The translations under genes were made by a program, and so were the position numbers. A stretch of 64,000 bases of DNA, from NCBI RefSeq assembly GCF_014062315.1, contig NZ_JACGLT010000007.1:180622-244621 (forward strand). Direction: 5' to 3'. Source of the stretch: Gelidibacter maritimus. GTDB taxonomy: Bacteria > Bacteroidota > Bacteroidia > Flavobacteriales > Flavobacteriaceae. This document shows positions 25,873 through 35,611 of this stretch, one piece after another. The notes beneath the pieces are model-generated. The model worked only from the letters and a program-made list of their open reading frames with translations, was not told the origin of the DNA and did not search any database. Every line of letters starts with the position of its first letter. Within the stretch, counting starts at the first letter, position 1.

Positions 25873-28203
25873 ATGAATGTATTAAAACAATTGATGGGGA
25901 TGATTTTGATAATCCTAATGGTTTCATGCCAAGACAGTAAACAATCCAAAGTGTTTACCGAGGCTGATATCGCCATTATCCCAAAACCTGTAGAATTGAC
26001 CTTGGAACAGGGATCATTTCAGTTTAATGACAAAACACAATTTGTAATCTCCGAAGCTTCACAAAAAGAAGTGGTTACAGTAGTGTCAGATAAATTTCAA
26101 ACAGCGGCAGGTTGGACTTTGGGCGTCGTGGAGCAGGCACCAAATACAAATTTTGTACAGTTTATTACGGATGAAAATTTAGAGGATGAGGCCTATCATA
26201 TGAATGTCAATTCTGATCGTGTACAAATATCAGCAAGCGGAAATGCTGGATTTTTATACGGATTGGAAACTTTACGTCAATTGCTGCCAATACATATTGA
26301 AAGCTCAAAATTAGTATCAGACATCGTTTGGGAGATACCAAATTTAACGATTAATGATCATCCCCGATACCGATATCGCGGATTGATGTTGGATGTATCC
26401 CGTCATTTTTTTGAAATTGATTATTTAAAAAAGACCATTGATCGGTTGGCTTTTCTTAAAATGAACGTATTGCATTTACATTTGGTAGATGATCAAGGCT
26501 GGCGGATCGAAATCAAAAAGTACCCAAAACTTACTGAAGTGGGCGCATGGAGAGTGGATCAGGAAGATAAACATTGGGACGGACGTGAAGAGACCACCGC
26601 AGGACAGAAAGGCACTTATGGCGGATTTTATACACAAGAGGAGTTAAAAGATTTGGTAGCTTATGCAGCCACGAGAAGTGTTGAAGTTATTCCAGAAATT
26701 GAAATGCCGGCACACGTAACTTCAGCTATTGCTGCGTATCCTGAATTGTCCTGTCATGAGCGGCCAGTAGGTGTGCCGTCGGGTGGTGTGTGGCCTATCA
26801 CCGATATTTATTGTGCAGGAAAAGAAAATACTTTTGAGTTTTTAGAAAATGTTCTGTTGGAAGTGATGGATATCTTTCCTTCTAAATACATTCACGTTGG
26901 TGGCGATGAAGCAACCAAAACCAACTGGGAAAAATGTCCGGATTGCCAGAAGCGCATGAAAACTGAAGGCTTGGAGAACGTTGAAGAACTACAAAGTTAC
27001 TTTATAAAAAGAATGGAGCGTTTTATCAATTCCAAAGGAAAGCGGTTGATTGGCTGGGACGAAATTTTGGAAGGTGGCATTGCGCCAGAAGCTACAGTGA
27101 TGAGCTGGAGAGGAACCAAAGGTGGCGTTGAGGCGGCGGAGCAAGGCCATGATGTGATTATGACTCCGGGTTCACATGCTTATTTTGACCATTATCAAGG
27201 CCCACAGAATGAAGAGCCTTTAGCTTGGGGTGGATATACGCCTTTGAGTAAGGTCTATACATTTGATCCAGTGGTGGAAACCATGAATGAGACGGAAGCC
27301 AATCATGTTCTTGGAGGCCAGGCCAATCTGTGGTCAGAGCAAATTAAAACCACTGACCATTCAGAATATATGATTTTTCCAAGATTGGCGGCACTGTCAG
27401 AAACTTTGTGGTCAACTAAAGAATCGCGCGATTGGGATGATTTTTCTCATCGTATTGAAACCTTATTTAAGCGTTTTGACATGATGGGCATCAATTATGC
27501 AAAAAGTTCATATTTGGTGATGGAAGATATTCAAATTGATATGGATACAAAGGAAGTTTCGGTCGAATTGAAAAACGAATATACGGATGCCGACATTCGC
27601 TACACCTTAAATGATGAAGAATTAAATACTAACGCTACAAAATATACCGAACCAATTAAAATTACTGAAACCACTGAAATCCATGCTTCGGTATTTAAAG
27701 ACAATCAGCCTATTGGCAAGCCATTTAATACCACCATCGAATTTCATAAAGCGGTGGGTAAGCCAGTAACGTTTAAGGTAAAATACGACGATCGTTACCA
27801 AGGTGAGGGCGAATTTGGATTGGTCAATACATTACGTGCAACTAAAAACTACCAAGATGGGCATTGGCAAGCTTGGTTGGGCAAAGACATGGAAGCTGTA
27901 ATTGATTTAGGTGAATCCATGGCTATTCATGAAGTAGGCGTTGGAACATTAGAAAATCAAGGGCCAAGTATTTATTTTCCAACATCCGTTACGGTTTCTG
28001 TTTCCGATGATGGCAAGAATTTTAAGGAGGTTGGGACAATAGAAAGAGCATTTGCCAAAAATCCATCGTCCGATTTAAAAACGTTTAACATTGAATTTGA
28101 AGAACAATCGGCACGTTACGTAAAAGTTGTGGCCACCGTTTTAAAATCCGTGCCCAAAGGAGGTCATGCGTGGCTTTTTGTAGATGAAATTATAATAAAT
28201 TAA
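25873..28203 (+). CDS. GH20 beta-N-acetylhexosaminidase (lipoprotein) with C-terminal CBM
   Basis: This is an exo-beta-hexosaminidase that releases terminal GlcNAc or GalNAc from antennae. I chose the ATG at 25873 because it gives a compact lipoprotein signal (MNVLKQLMGM to VSC); an in-frame ATG at 25837 would add 12 polar residues. Order of parts: GH20b domain (ADIAIIPKPVELTLEQG), catalytic barrel from YRGLMLDVSRHFF with HLHLVDDQGWRIEIKKYP, and catalytic Asp345-Glu346 in HVGGDE. A chitobiase C-type Ig domain (YTDADIRYTLNDEE) and a discoidin/CBM32-like domain (VSVSDDGKNFKEVG) follow. The 776 residues are normal for this architecture. The fucosidase gene starts 2 bases after the stop codon. 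Confidence 0.95.
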   Translation: MNVLKQLMGMILIILMVSCQDSKQSKVFTEADIAIIPKPVELTLEQGSFQFNDKTQFVISEASQKEVVTVVSDKFQTAAGWTLGVVEQAPNTNFVQFITDENLEDEAYHMNVNSDRVQISASGNAGFLYGLETLRQLLPIHIESSKLVSDIVWEIPNLTINDHPRYRYRGLMLDVSRHFFEIDYLKKTIDRLAFLKMNVLHLHLVDDQGWRIEIKKYPKLTEVGAWRVDQEDKHWDGREETTAGQKGTYGGFYTQEELKDLVAYAATRSVEVIPEIEMPAHVTSAIAAYPELSCHERPVGVPSGGVWPITDIYCAGKENTFEFLENVLLEVMDIFPSKYIHVGGDEATKTNWEKCPDCQKRMKTEGLENVEELQSYFIKRMERFINSKGKRLIGWDEILEGGIAPEATVMSWRGTKGGVEAAEQGHDVIMTPGSHAYFDHYQGPQNEEPLAWGGYTPLSKVYTFDPVVETMNETEANHVLGGQANLWSEQIKTTDHSEYMIFPRLAALSETLWSTKESRDWDDFSHRIETLFKRFDMMGINYAKSSYLVMEDIQIDMDTKEVSVELKNEYTDADIRYTLNDEELNTNATKYTEPIKITETTEIHASVFKDNQPIGKPFNTTIEFHKAVGKPVTFKVKYDDRYQGEGEFGLVNTLRATKNYQDGHWQAWLGKDMEAVIDLGESMAIHEVGVGTLENQGPSIYFPTSVTVSVSDDGKNFKEVGTIERAFAKNPSSDLKTFNIEFEEQSARYVKVVATVLKSVPKGGHAWLFVDEIIIN

Positions 28204-28205
28204 CA

Positions 28206-29555
28206 ATGAGAAATTTTAAGATTATAGCAATTTTAGCACTCTTGATCGGCAGTCCATTATCTGCACAAGAGAAGCTATCAAAGGAAGACCGATTAGAGGA
28301 ATGGTTCAACGATGCAAAACTCGGCATCTTTATGCACTGGGGGTATTATGGTGTCAACGGTATTGGCGAGTCCTGGTCGCTGTACCATAAGCAGATTTCG
28401 TATGACGATTATATGGCGCAAGGCAAGAAGTTTACCGCCAAAAATTACGATCCAGAGGCATGGGCTAAATTATTTAAAAAAATAGGCGCACGCTATGCGG
28501 TATTGACCACAAAACATCATGATGGGGTAGCCCTATGGGATACCAAAGTGAGCAAATTGAACGTGGTGGAGAAAACACCGGCAAAACGCGATCTCGTTGG
28601 TCCATTAGTAGATGCCTTGCGAAAAGAAGACCTGAAGGTAGGTTTGTATTATTCGTTGATTGATTGGTCGCATCCTGATTATGACGTCGTGTTCCCACGT
28701 CCTGATACTCGCAAAAACTATCCACAGAAAAATCAGAATCAACTGTCGCCATGGCAACGGTTTTTGAAATTTAATCATGACCAACTCAAAGAATTGAATG
28801 ATCAATACCATCCTGATTTATGGTGGTTTGATGGCGATTGGGAGCAGTCAAGTGAAGCTTGGCAAGCAGAATCCACAAAAGATACCTTATTGAAATGGAA
28901 CCCAAATATCATTGTCAATTCCCGTTTAAAAACTTATGGTGATTACAGTACTCCAGAACAGGGTGTGCCGGTGGTACGACCTGACGGATCTTGGGAGTTT
29001 TGTATGACCATGAATGATAATTGGGGACACTTTCCATCAGACACCAATTACAAACCCGTATCGCAAATTATCCGAACTTTTGTTGAAGTCATTGCTTCAG
29101 GTGGAAATTTACTGTTGAATATTGGTCCAAAACCAGATGGCACTATTGGCGCACCAGAAATGGAACGCTTAGAAGCCTTGGGTAAATGGATCAATAAGCA
29201 TGAGTCGGCAGTGTTTGGTACAAAAGCTGGTTTGCCTTATGGTCATTTTTATGGACCATCTTTGCTAAGTAAGGACGAAACCAAAATTTATCTGGCCTTA
29301 TTTGATATCCCTAACAATTACATTTCTCTAAAAGGGATTCAAAATAAAATAAAATCCATCAAAGTTGTTGGAAGCGGTCAGGAATTAAGTTTTGAGAGAA
29401 ACGGTGGAGCGGCGTGGAATAATATTCCTGGAATTTTAAGAATTGAAGTTCCAAAAACTGAAAATTTGGATGCCAATGTAACCATTCTGGAAGTGGAACT
29501 TGAAGATGCATTGAAGTTATATAGAGGCCATGGACAGGCGGTGGAGCTGAATTAA
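28206..29555 (+). CDS. GH29 alpha-L-fucosidase
   Basis: This is a retaining exo-fucosidase for core or antennary alpha-fucose. Residues 1-20 are a signal peptide ending LSAQ. Motifs are WFNDAKLGIFMHWGYYGVNG, KKIGARYAVLTTKHHDGVALW, LKVGLYYSLIDWSHPDY and the nucleophile Asp209 in WWFDGDW. NLLLNIGPKPDGTI marks the end of the barrel, followed by a short beta-domain. The 449 residues are typical. It directly follows GH20 (2-base gap) and so is translationally linked with it. Fucose linkage cannot be read from the sequence; both alpha-1,3/4 and alpha-1,6 types exist in the family. Confidence 0.95.
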   Translation: MRNFKIIAILALLIGSPLSAQEKLSKEDRLEEWFNDAKLGIFMHWGYYGVNGIGESWSLYHKQISYDDYMAQGKKFTAKNYDPEAWAKLFKKIGARYAVLTTKHHDGVALWDTKVSKLNVVEKTPAKRDLVGPLVDALRKEDLKVGLYYSLIDWSHPDYDVVFPRPDTRKNYPQKNQNQLSPWQRFLKFNHDQLKELNDQYHPDLWWFDGDWEQSSEAWQAESTKDTLLKWNPNIIVNSRLKTYGDYSTPEQGVPVVRPDGSWEFCMTMNDNWGHFPSDTNYKPVSQIIRTFVEVIASGGNLLLNIGPKPDGTIGAPEMERLEALGKWINKHESAVFGTKAGLPYGHFYGPSLLSKDETKIYLALFDIPNNYISLKGIQNKIKSIKVVGSGQELSFERNGGAAWNNIPGILRIEVPKTENLDANVTILEVELEDALKLYRGHGQAVELN

Positions 29556-29694
29556 AGTTTAGATGAAAGAGTAAAGAATATAGGACAAAGACCAACAATA
29601 AAACTTTAAACCTCGAAAGCCAAAACCATAAGCCGATGTCATTACTAGGATTGAGGAACGAATGATGCGGCAATCAGATTGAACGGAAATACAT

Positions 29695-29750
29695 AACCGA
29701 CAACAGGCAACCGATAACCGACAACAGACAACCGACAACAGACAACCGAA
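29695..29750. repeat. Eight-unit heptamer array (AACCGAC/AACAGAC) abutting a start codon
   Basis: Eight exact 7-base units run without a break: AACCGAC, AACAGGC, AACCGAT, AACCGAC, AACAGAC, AACCGAC, AACAGAC, AACCGAA. The last unit ends one base before the ATG of the GH92 gene at 29752, so the array occupies the whole ribosome-binding region. The AACCGAT unit is the same as the unit at 50950-50991. Confidence 0.88.
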
Positions 29751-29751
29751 A

Positions 29752-32085
29752 ATGCCAAATTCAATTTTTAAATATTCGTGGATATTATTAGTTGCTTTAT
29801 TAATCTGTAATAAGGATAGCAAAGCACAGCAGAACTCCTACATCGCCAGTAAGAATGTAGTCGATTTCGTAAACCCCTTAATGGGTACGGACTCTGCGTT
29901 CGATTTATCCAACGGGAATACCTATCCCGCCATTGCCACGCCATGGGGTATGAATTTTTGGACACCAATGACCTCTAAAATGGGCGATGGTTGGACCTAT
30001 AAATACCGTGAGAATAAAATCCGCGGTATCAAGCAGACCCACCAACCGAGTCCATGGCTAAATGATTATGCAGCGTTCTCATTTATGGCGGTTACCGGCG
30101 ATTTGAAATTTCAGGAGGATGAACGGGAATCTTGGTTTTCCCATAAGGCAGAAACGGTAACGCCTTATCATTACTCGGTATATTTAGCCGATTACGATGT
30201 GGTGGCTGAGGTGACGCCGACTGAAAGAGCGGCCAGTTTTAAATTTACATTTCCAGAATCTGAAAACTCCTATATCATCCTCGATGCTTTCAATAAGGGA
30301 TCCATGGTTAAAATTATTCCTGAAGAACGAAAGATCATCGGCTATGCCCGAAATAATCATGGCGGAGTTCCAGAAAATTTTCACAACTATTTTGTGGCCG
30401 AATTTGATAAGGACTTTGAAATCAATCACACTTGGAAAGATGGATGGCAATTGGTTGAAAACTCAACGAATAGTGAAGGCGAGCACGTTGGGGCAATTGT
30501 TGGATTCAAAACCAAAAAAGGCGAAGTGGTCCATGTTAAAGTAGCATCATCTTTTATTAGTCCAGAACAAGCCCGATTAAATCTTTTCAGAGAAATTGGA
30601 CCCGATTCATTTGAAGATACCAAAGAGAAAGCAAAACAAGCATGGGAAACTGAATTAAATAAAATTCAGATTGAAGATGATAATATCGACAATCTAAGAA
30701 CCTTCTATTCTTCTTTATACCGTGTGTTATTATTCCCAAGAAAGTTTTACGAGTTTGATGCTGATGATAATATAATGCATTACAGTCCGTATAACGGCAA
30801 AGTTTTACCTGGCTATATGTTTACAGACAATGGCTTTTGGGACACGTTTAGAGCGGTCTTTCCGTTTTTTAATATGATGTATCCAGAGCTTAATGGCAAA
30901 ATCATGCAAGGCTTGGCCAACACTTATAAAGAATCGGGTTGGTTACCAGAATGGGCAAGTCCGGGACATCGCGATGTGATGATTGGATCCAATTCGGCAC
31001 CTATTATTGCGGATGCCTATTTAAAAGGAGCCAAAGATATGGATGCTGATATTTTGTTGGAAGCGGTGTTGAAAAATGCCACCGTCGCCGATGGACGACC
31101 AGTGAACTCCGTAGGTAGGGCAGGATTGACCTATTATAATAAATTAGGTTACGTGCCATACGATGTAGATATCAATGAAAATGCCGCCAGAACTTTAGAG
31201 TATGCTTACGCCGATTTCACCATTGCCCAAATGGCCCAAAAAATGGGTCAGCCTAAATTGGCAAATAAATACTTTAAACAATCGATGAACTACAAACATC
31301 TGTTCGATCCTTCAACCAAATGGATGCGTGGAAAGAACAAAGATGGCAGTTTCCAAAGTCCGTTTAATCCTTTAAAATGGGGCGATGCTTTTACGGAAGG
31401 CAATAGTTTACATTACACCTGGTCTGTTTTTCATGACATTAACGGTTTGATTAGTTTGATGGGTGGGAAAGAAAAGTTTGCTGGAAAACTGGATGAGGTT
31501 TTTGAAATGCCACCAAAATTTGATGATTCCTACTACGGATTTACCATTCATGAAATCCGAGAAATGCAGATCGTTAATATGGGGAATTATGCCCACGGCA
31601 ACCAACCCATCCAGCATATGATCTATTTGTATAATTATGCAAATCAACCGTATAAAGCACAAGAGAAAGTTAGAAATGTGATGTCTAAATTGTATTCCGC
31701 AACGCCTGATGGCTATTGTGGTGACGAAGATAACGGACAAACATCAGCATGGTATGTGTTCAGTGCTTTGGGCTTTTATCCAGTGACGCCTGGTGTTGAT
31801 GAGTATGTCATTGGGAGTCCACTGTTTAAAAAAGCCACATTGCATTTGGAAAATGGCAACACTTTTGAAATTACGGCCAAAAACAATTCAGAATCCAATG
31901 TCTACATTCAAAGTGCCGAATTGAATGGGAAACCATATAATAAAACATTCTTGAAATTTGATACCCTTCAAAACGGAGGACGATTAGAATTTAATATGGG
32001 CAAAACCCCGAATAAAACATGGGGAACTGCCAAAGAAAGCGTGCCGTATTCATTAAGCACGTCAAAAAATAATCCTAAAAAATGA
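29752..32085 (+). CDS. GH92 family protein 3 with Gln at the general-acid position
   Basis: This is the most divergent GH92 of the locus (777 residues), with a signal peptide ending SKAQ. It has the family start VDFVNPLMGTD, the barrel motif GFWDTFRAVFPFFNMMYPEL and the base region CGDEDNGQTSAWY. The catalytic-acid motif reads AHGNQPIQH, so Gln618 replaces the Glu present in the other three copies. From memory, a Cellulosimicrobium GH92 that hydrolyses mannose-1-phospho-6-mannose has the same Glu-to-Gln change, because phosphate needs no acid help to leave. This copy could thus act on phosphomannosyl caps; a weak mannosidase or a binding-only role are alternatives. A heptamer repeat array fills its leader. 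The next GH92 overlaps it by 4 bases. Confidence 0.92.
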   Translation: MPNSIFKYSWILLVALLICNKDSKAQQNSYIASKNVVDFVNPLMGTDSAFDLSNGNTYPAIATPWGMNFWTPMTSKMGDGWTYKYRENKIRGIKQTHQPSPWLNDYAAFSFMAVTGDLKFQEDERESWFSHKAETVTPYHYSVYLADYDVVAEVTPTERAASFKFTFPESENSYIILDAFNKGSMVKIIPEERKIIGYARNNHGGVPENFHNYFVAEFDKDFEINHTWKDGWQLVENSTNSEGEHVGAIVGFKTKKGEVVHVKVASSFISPEQARLNLFREIGPDSFEDTKEKAKQAWETELNKIQIEDDNIDNLRTFYSSLYRVLLFPRKFYEFDADDNIMHYSPYNGKVLPGYMFTDNGFWDTFRAVFPFFNMMYPELNGKIMQGLANTYKESGWLPEWASPGHRDVMIGSNSAPIIADAYLKGAKDMDADILLEAVLKNATVADGRPVNSVGRAGLTYYNKLGYVPYDVDINENAARTLEYAYADFTIAQMAQKMGQPKLANKYFKQSMNYKHLFDPSTKWMRGKNKDGSFQSPFNPLKWGDAFTEGNSLHYTWSVFHDINGLISLMGGKEKFAGKLDEVFEMPPKFDDSYYGFTIHEIREMQIVNMGNYAHGNQPIQHMIYLYNYANQPYKAQEKVRNVMSKLYSATPDGYCGDEDNGQTSAWYVFSALGFYPVTPGVDEYVIGSPLFKKATLHLENGNTFEITAKNNSESNVYIQSAELNGKPYNKTFLKFDTLQNGGRLEFNMGKTPNKTWGTAKESVPYSLSTSKNNPKK

Positions 32086-34307
32086 AACAGTTCAGATTAC
32101 TATTTATTCTCTTGATTTTTTGTGGCAATTTTAGTGGTGTTGCACAAGAAGAACCCGCTGATTATGTCAATCCAATTATAGGTACCTCCAATTATGGCGC
32201 CACTTATCCCGGCCCAATCGCACCAAGGGGCTTGGCAAGTATCAGTCCGTTCAACGTAGCTGGACCGCAAAACTTACCCTTGGAAAAAGACAGTCAGTGG
32301 TTGTCCAATCCATATGTGCATGAGAACACGTTTCTCACGGGGTTCAGTCATGTCAATTTAAGTGGTGTAGGCTGCCCGGAATTAGGTGTTTTACTGCTGA
32401 TGCCGACTACGGGCGAGTTGGAAACAGATCATTTAAAATATGGTTCCACTTACAGAAACGAATTAGCTAAGGCTGGTTATTACAGTACACAAATTGACAA
32501 ATACGACGTTAGAGCAGAATTCACCGCGTCAACAAGAGTAGGCGTGAGTAAATTCAGTTTTCCGGAAGGGCCAGCGAATATTCTATTGAATTTAGGCGTG
32601 GGCCTGACCAATGAAGAAGGCGCTATGGTGCAAATTGTATCCGATACTGAGATTCAAGGCATGCGTTCTGTAGGCTCTTTTTGCTATAACAGTCCAGAAG
32701 CGGCTTATCCCGTCTATTTTGTTGCGAAGTTCTCCAAGCCGGCAGACAACTTTGGAGTATGGAAGGAACCAGCATTTTACGAAGGGGTAGAAGCACAATG
32801 GATGACTTATAATGGCAAAACACGAATAATGGAAAAGTCGACTAAAATGGTGGTAGGCGATAGCATTGGGAGTTATTTCACTTATAACTTTGACAAGCCA
32901 GAAACCATTGAGGTTAAAATCGGCGTAAGTTACGTCAGTATTGAAAATGCACGTGAAAATTTAGAACAAGAAACTGGAGGGAAATCCTTTGAGGATGTTT
33001 ATAAAGAAACTTATAGCGCATGGAATGAAACGCTTTCTAAAATTAAAGTGGAAGGCGGAACAAAAGAAGATAAGACCATTTTTTACACGGCCTTATATCA
33101 CACCCAGATCCATCCCAACACCTTAAACGATTGGAATGGCGATTACCCTGAAATTAAAACCGGGAAAATCGGAAATACCAAGGGCACGCGTTATACCGTG
33201 TTTTCTCTGTGGGATACCTATCGGAATGTACATCAGTTATTGTCGCTCGTATATCCGAAGCAACAAAGCAATATGATCAAAAGCATGTTGGAGATGTACG
33301 ATGAAAACGACTGGCTCCCAAAATGGGAATTAAATTCTACCGAAACTTTTACCATGGTGGGCGATCCTGCAAGTATTGTCATTGCCGATACCTACTTAAA
33401 AGGTATCCAAGACTTTGATGTTGAAAAAGCATACGAAGCCATGTTGAAAAGTGCTGATCAGATTGAAAACAATCCTTTGCGACCAGGCCTAAAGGACTAT
33501 ATTGAAAAAGGTTATTTAACCACCGATCATGGCGGCTCGGTGTCAACCACCCAAGAATACAATGCGGCCGATCATGCCATCGCTTTATTGGCAAATGCAT
33601 TGGGCAAAAAGGACGATTATAAGCGATTTAAAAATCGTTCGTTATCCTATAAAAAGCTTTTCGATAAAGATTTAAAAATGTTGCGTCCAAGATTGCAAAA
33701 TGGTGATTGGTACGAACCTTTCGATCCAAATGAGGGCGCTAACTTTGCTGAAAACGTCGGTTTTATCGAGGGTAATGCTTGGCAATATTCGTTTATGATT
33801 CCGCATGATGTACCTGGATTAGTTAAATTAATGGGTGGCAACAAAGGTTTTACGGATCAATTGCAAAAGATTTTTGATACCGAACAATTTGACATGGCCA
33901 ATGAACCTGGGATTGCGTATCCGTATCTGTTCAATTATGTGAAAGGTGAAGAATGGCGCAGTCAGAAAATGGTTGAGGAACTGCTTAGAAAACATTTTAA
34001 AAACACCGCTGATGGCCTTCCTGGCAATGACGATACCGGCACCATGTCGGCTTGGGCGGTCTATTCTATGATGGGCTTCTATCCTGTGTCTCCGGGCGAC
34101 CCAAAATACACGATTACGAAACCTCTATTCGATAAAATCACTATTCAATTAGATTCTAATTATTATAAAAACGACGCCTTGATCATCGAGAGAATTGGTA
34201 AGGGGCAGATCAAGCAAATTTTAATCAACGGTAAAAAACACAAGGGCTATTTTGTTAGCCATGACGAATTGGTAAACGCTAAAACACTTAAAGTCATTTT
34301 GGAATAA
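32082..34307 (+). CDS. GH92 alpha-mannosidase 4
   Basis: This is the fourth GH92 (741 residues), starting within the ATGA overlap with copy 3, so translation is coupled. The signal peptide ends GVAQ. The beta-sandwich begins VNPIIGTSNYGATYPGPIAP, with HVNLSGVGCPELG and SLWDTYRNVHQL. The acid motif differs from copies 1 and 2, reading MANEPGIAYPYLFN, but keeps Glu608. The base region is PGNDDTGTMSAW. It belongs to a different GH92 branch from the other three, so it probably has another linkage preference. It forms the end of a GH20-GH29-GH92-GH92 run, followed by the PNGase gene after 77 bases. Confidence 0.95.
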   Translation: MKQFRLLFILLIFCGNFSGVAQEEPADYVNPIIGTSNYGATYPGPIAPRGLASISPFNVAGPQNLPLEKDSQWLSNPYVHENTFLTGFSHVNLSGVGCPELGVLLLMPTTGELETDHLKYGSTYRNELAKAGYYSTQIDKYDVRAEFTASTRVGVSKFSFPEGPANILLNLGVGLTNEEGAMVQIVSDTEIQGMRSVGSFCYNSPEAAYPVYFVAKFSKPADNFGVWKEPAFYEGVEAQWMTYNGKTRIMEKSTKMVVGDSIGSYFTYNFDKPETIEVKIGVSYVSIENARENLEQETGGKSFEDVYKETYSAWNETLSKIKVEGGTKEDKTIFYTALYHTQIHPNTLNDWNGDYPEIKTGKIGNTKGTRYTVFSLWDTYRNVHQLLSLVYPKQQSNMIKSMLEMYDENDWLPKWELNSTETFTMVGDPASIVIADTYLKGIQDFDVEKAYEAMLKSADQIENNPLRPGLKDYIEKGYLTTDHGGSVSTTQEYNAADHAIALLANALGKKDDYKRFKNRSLSYKKLFDKDLKMLRPRLQNGDWYEPFDPNEGANFAENVGFIEGNAWQYSFMIPHDVPGLVKLMGGNKGFTDQLQKIFDTEQFDMANEPGIAYPYLFNYVKGEEWRSQKMVEELLRKHFKNTADGLPGNDDTGTMSAWAVYSMMGFYPVSPGDPKYTITKPLFDKITIQLDSNYYKNDALIIERIGKGQIKQILINGKKHKGYFVSHDELVNAKTLKVILE

Positions 34308-34384
34308 TCATCTTGCGAACCCTTGCCAGGTTATTAAAACGTGGAAGGGCTAAGTATAATTTCAAAATATAAAAACAACAGAAA

Positions 34385-35563
34385 ATGAAATTCAGATCTC
34401 TATTAATTACATTCCTTTTTGCGACGCTCTTTTCAGCCTACGCCCAAAATCCTTCAACTTACAGGGTCTTTGAAAAGCAGCCTCTCAATTTTACTGGAGA
34501 AAAAGGCACAGATACGGATGCCGTCAGATTAATGGATGGACGTTTGGTCTATAAAAAGGTGACTGTTCCTACATTTGCAAATGGAACCGATGTCAAAATC
34601 AAATTGACTGTGCGTTCCGCTGGCGATCGTTGGGACAAATCCGGATCCTGTTTTGTGGTCACCGATCCAGAAAAACTATCCATTCTTTCCATTGCTGAAA
34701 AGGACGAAAAATTCCCGACCGATTCTTATGTCGATGATAAATACGCTGGATTCGTTACTGGTAAAAACTATAGTCCTGTGGTAGAATTAATGCGATTTAT
34801 GACCCCATTTGGCGTTGGTTATTATAGCGATAACAAAGTGAAATACAGAAGACCTGTTTATATTCCATCATGGGAAAAACAAGTGGTTTGGGAACATGAT
34901 ATCACCGATTTGGAAAGCTTGGTCACCGGTACATTTTATGTGGGCGTTTGGATTGATACATGGACAGGAGAAGGCTATGATTTTGATATGGAACTCACGT
35001 ATTCCGATAGAAAACAGAAAAAAGTGTCCGTGTTGCCGATAGTAAATACAATTCCTTATGTGGGCGGACAGCAAATCCCTGATAATTTTGCCCATAATGA
35101 CCTAGAGCAAACCATTCACTTAAAAAAGGATGCCAAGAACGTAAAACTGCATTATATCACAACCGGGCACGGTGGGCATAGTGGGGGAGACGAATTTATC
35201 AAAATTAAGAACAGTGTCTATTTTGATGGAAAATTGGTATTGGATACCATTCCGTGGCGTGATGATTGTGCCTCATTTAGACGTTTTAATCCAACCTCAG
35301 GTGTGTGGATTAAGAAAGATTCGGCTTCTTATATAAGTTCGGAAACCAGAAAATACGAAATTAAGGAAATCGAAGAGCGTATTGCATCTTCAGATTTGTC
35401 GCGTTCCAATTGGTGTCCAGGGTCTTTTGTGGAACCGATGGTGGTGGATTTAGGCGATTTGAAAGTAGGTGATCACAATATAAAAATTAAAATCCCAGCA
35501 ACCCCTGTCGACGGTGATAAATTGAATCATTGGCTGGTTTCGGCGTATTTGACTTATGAATAA
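34385..35563 (+). CDS. PNGase F-like peptide:N-glycosidase
   Basis: This secreted amidase is expected to cut the bond between the innermost GlcNAc and Asn, releasing intact N-glycans. Signal peptide 1-21 ends AYAQ. It shows the two PNGase F jelly rolls. Asp84 (GDRWDKSG) matches catalytic Asp60 of the Elizabethkingia enzyme. Glu270 (GGDEFIKIKNSVYFDG) matches Glu206. The SNWCPGSFVEP stretch matches the conserved WCPG loop of PNGase F. The position of Glu118 appears as Asp191 in VWIDTW. About 50 extra residues lie between the first two sites (FVTGKNYSPVVELMRF region). At 392 residues it is longer than PNGase F. These correspondences were aligned by eye from memory. It follows four GH92 genes, giving a complete release-and-trim set. 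Confidence 0.87.
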   Translation: MKFRSLLITFLFATLFSAYAQNPSTYRVFEKQPLNFTGEKGTDTDAVRLMDGRLVYKKVTVPTFANGTDVKIKLTVRSAGDRWDKSGSCFVVTDPEKLSILSIAEKDEKFPTDSYVDDKYAGFVTGKNYSPVVELMRFMTPFGVGYYSDNKVKYRRPVYIPSWEKQVVWEHDITDLESLVTGTFYVGVWIDTWTGEGYDFDMELTYSDRKQKKVSVLPIVNTIPYVGGQQIPDNFAHNDLEQTIHLKKDAKNVKLHYITTGHGGHSGGDEFIKIKNSVYFDGKLVLDTIPWRDDCASFRRFNPTSGVWIKKDSASYISSETRKYEIKEIEERIASSDLSRSNWCPGSFVEPMVVDLGDLKVGDHNIKIKIPATPVDGDKLNHWLVSAYLTYE

Positions 35564-35611
35564 GGAGTCTCATTATATGATGTTTTAAAAAGTTACGACC
35601 TATTAATTTTA

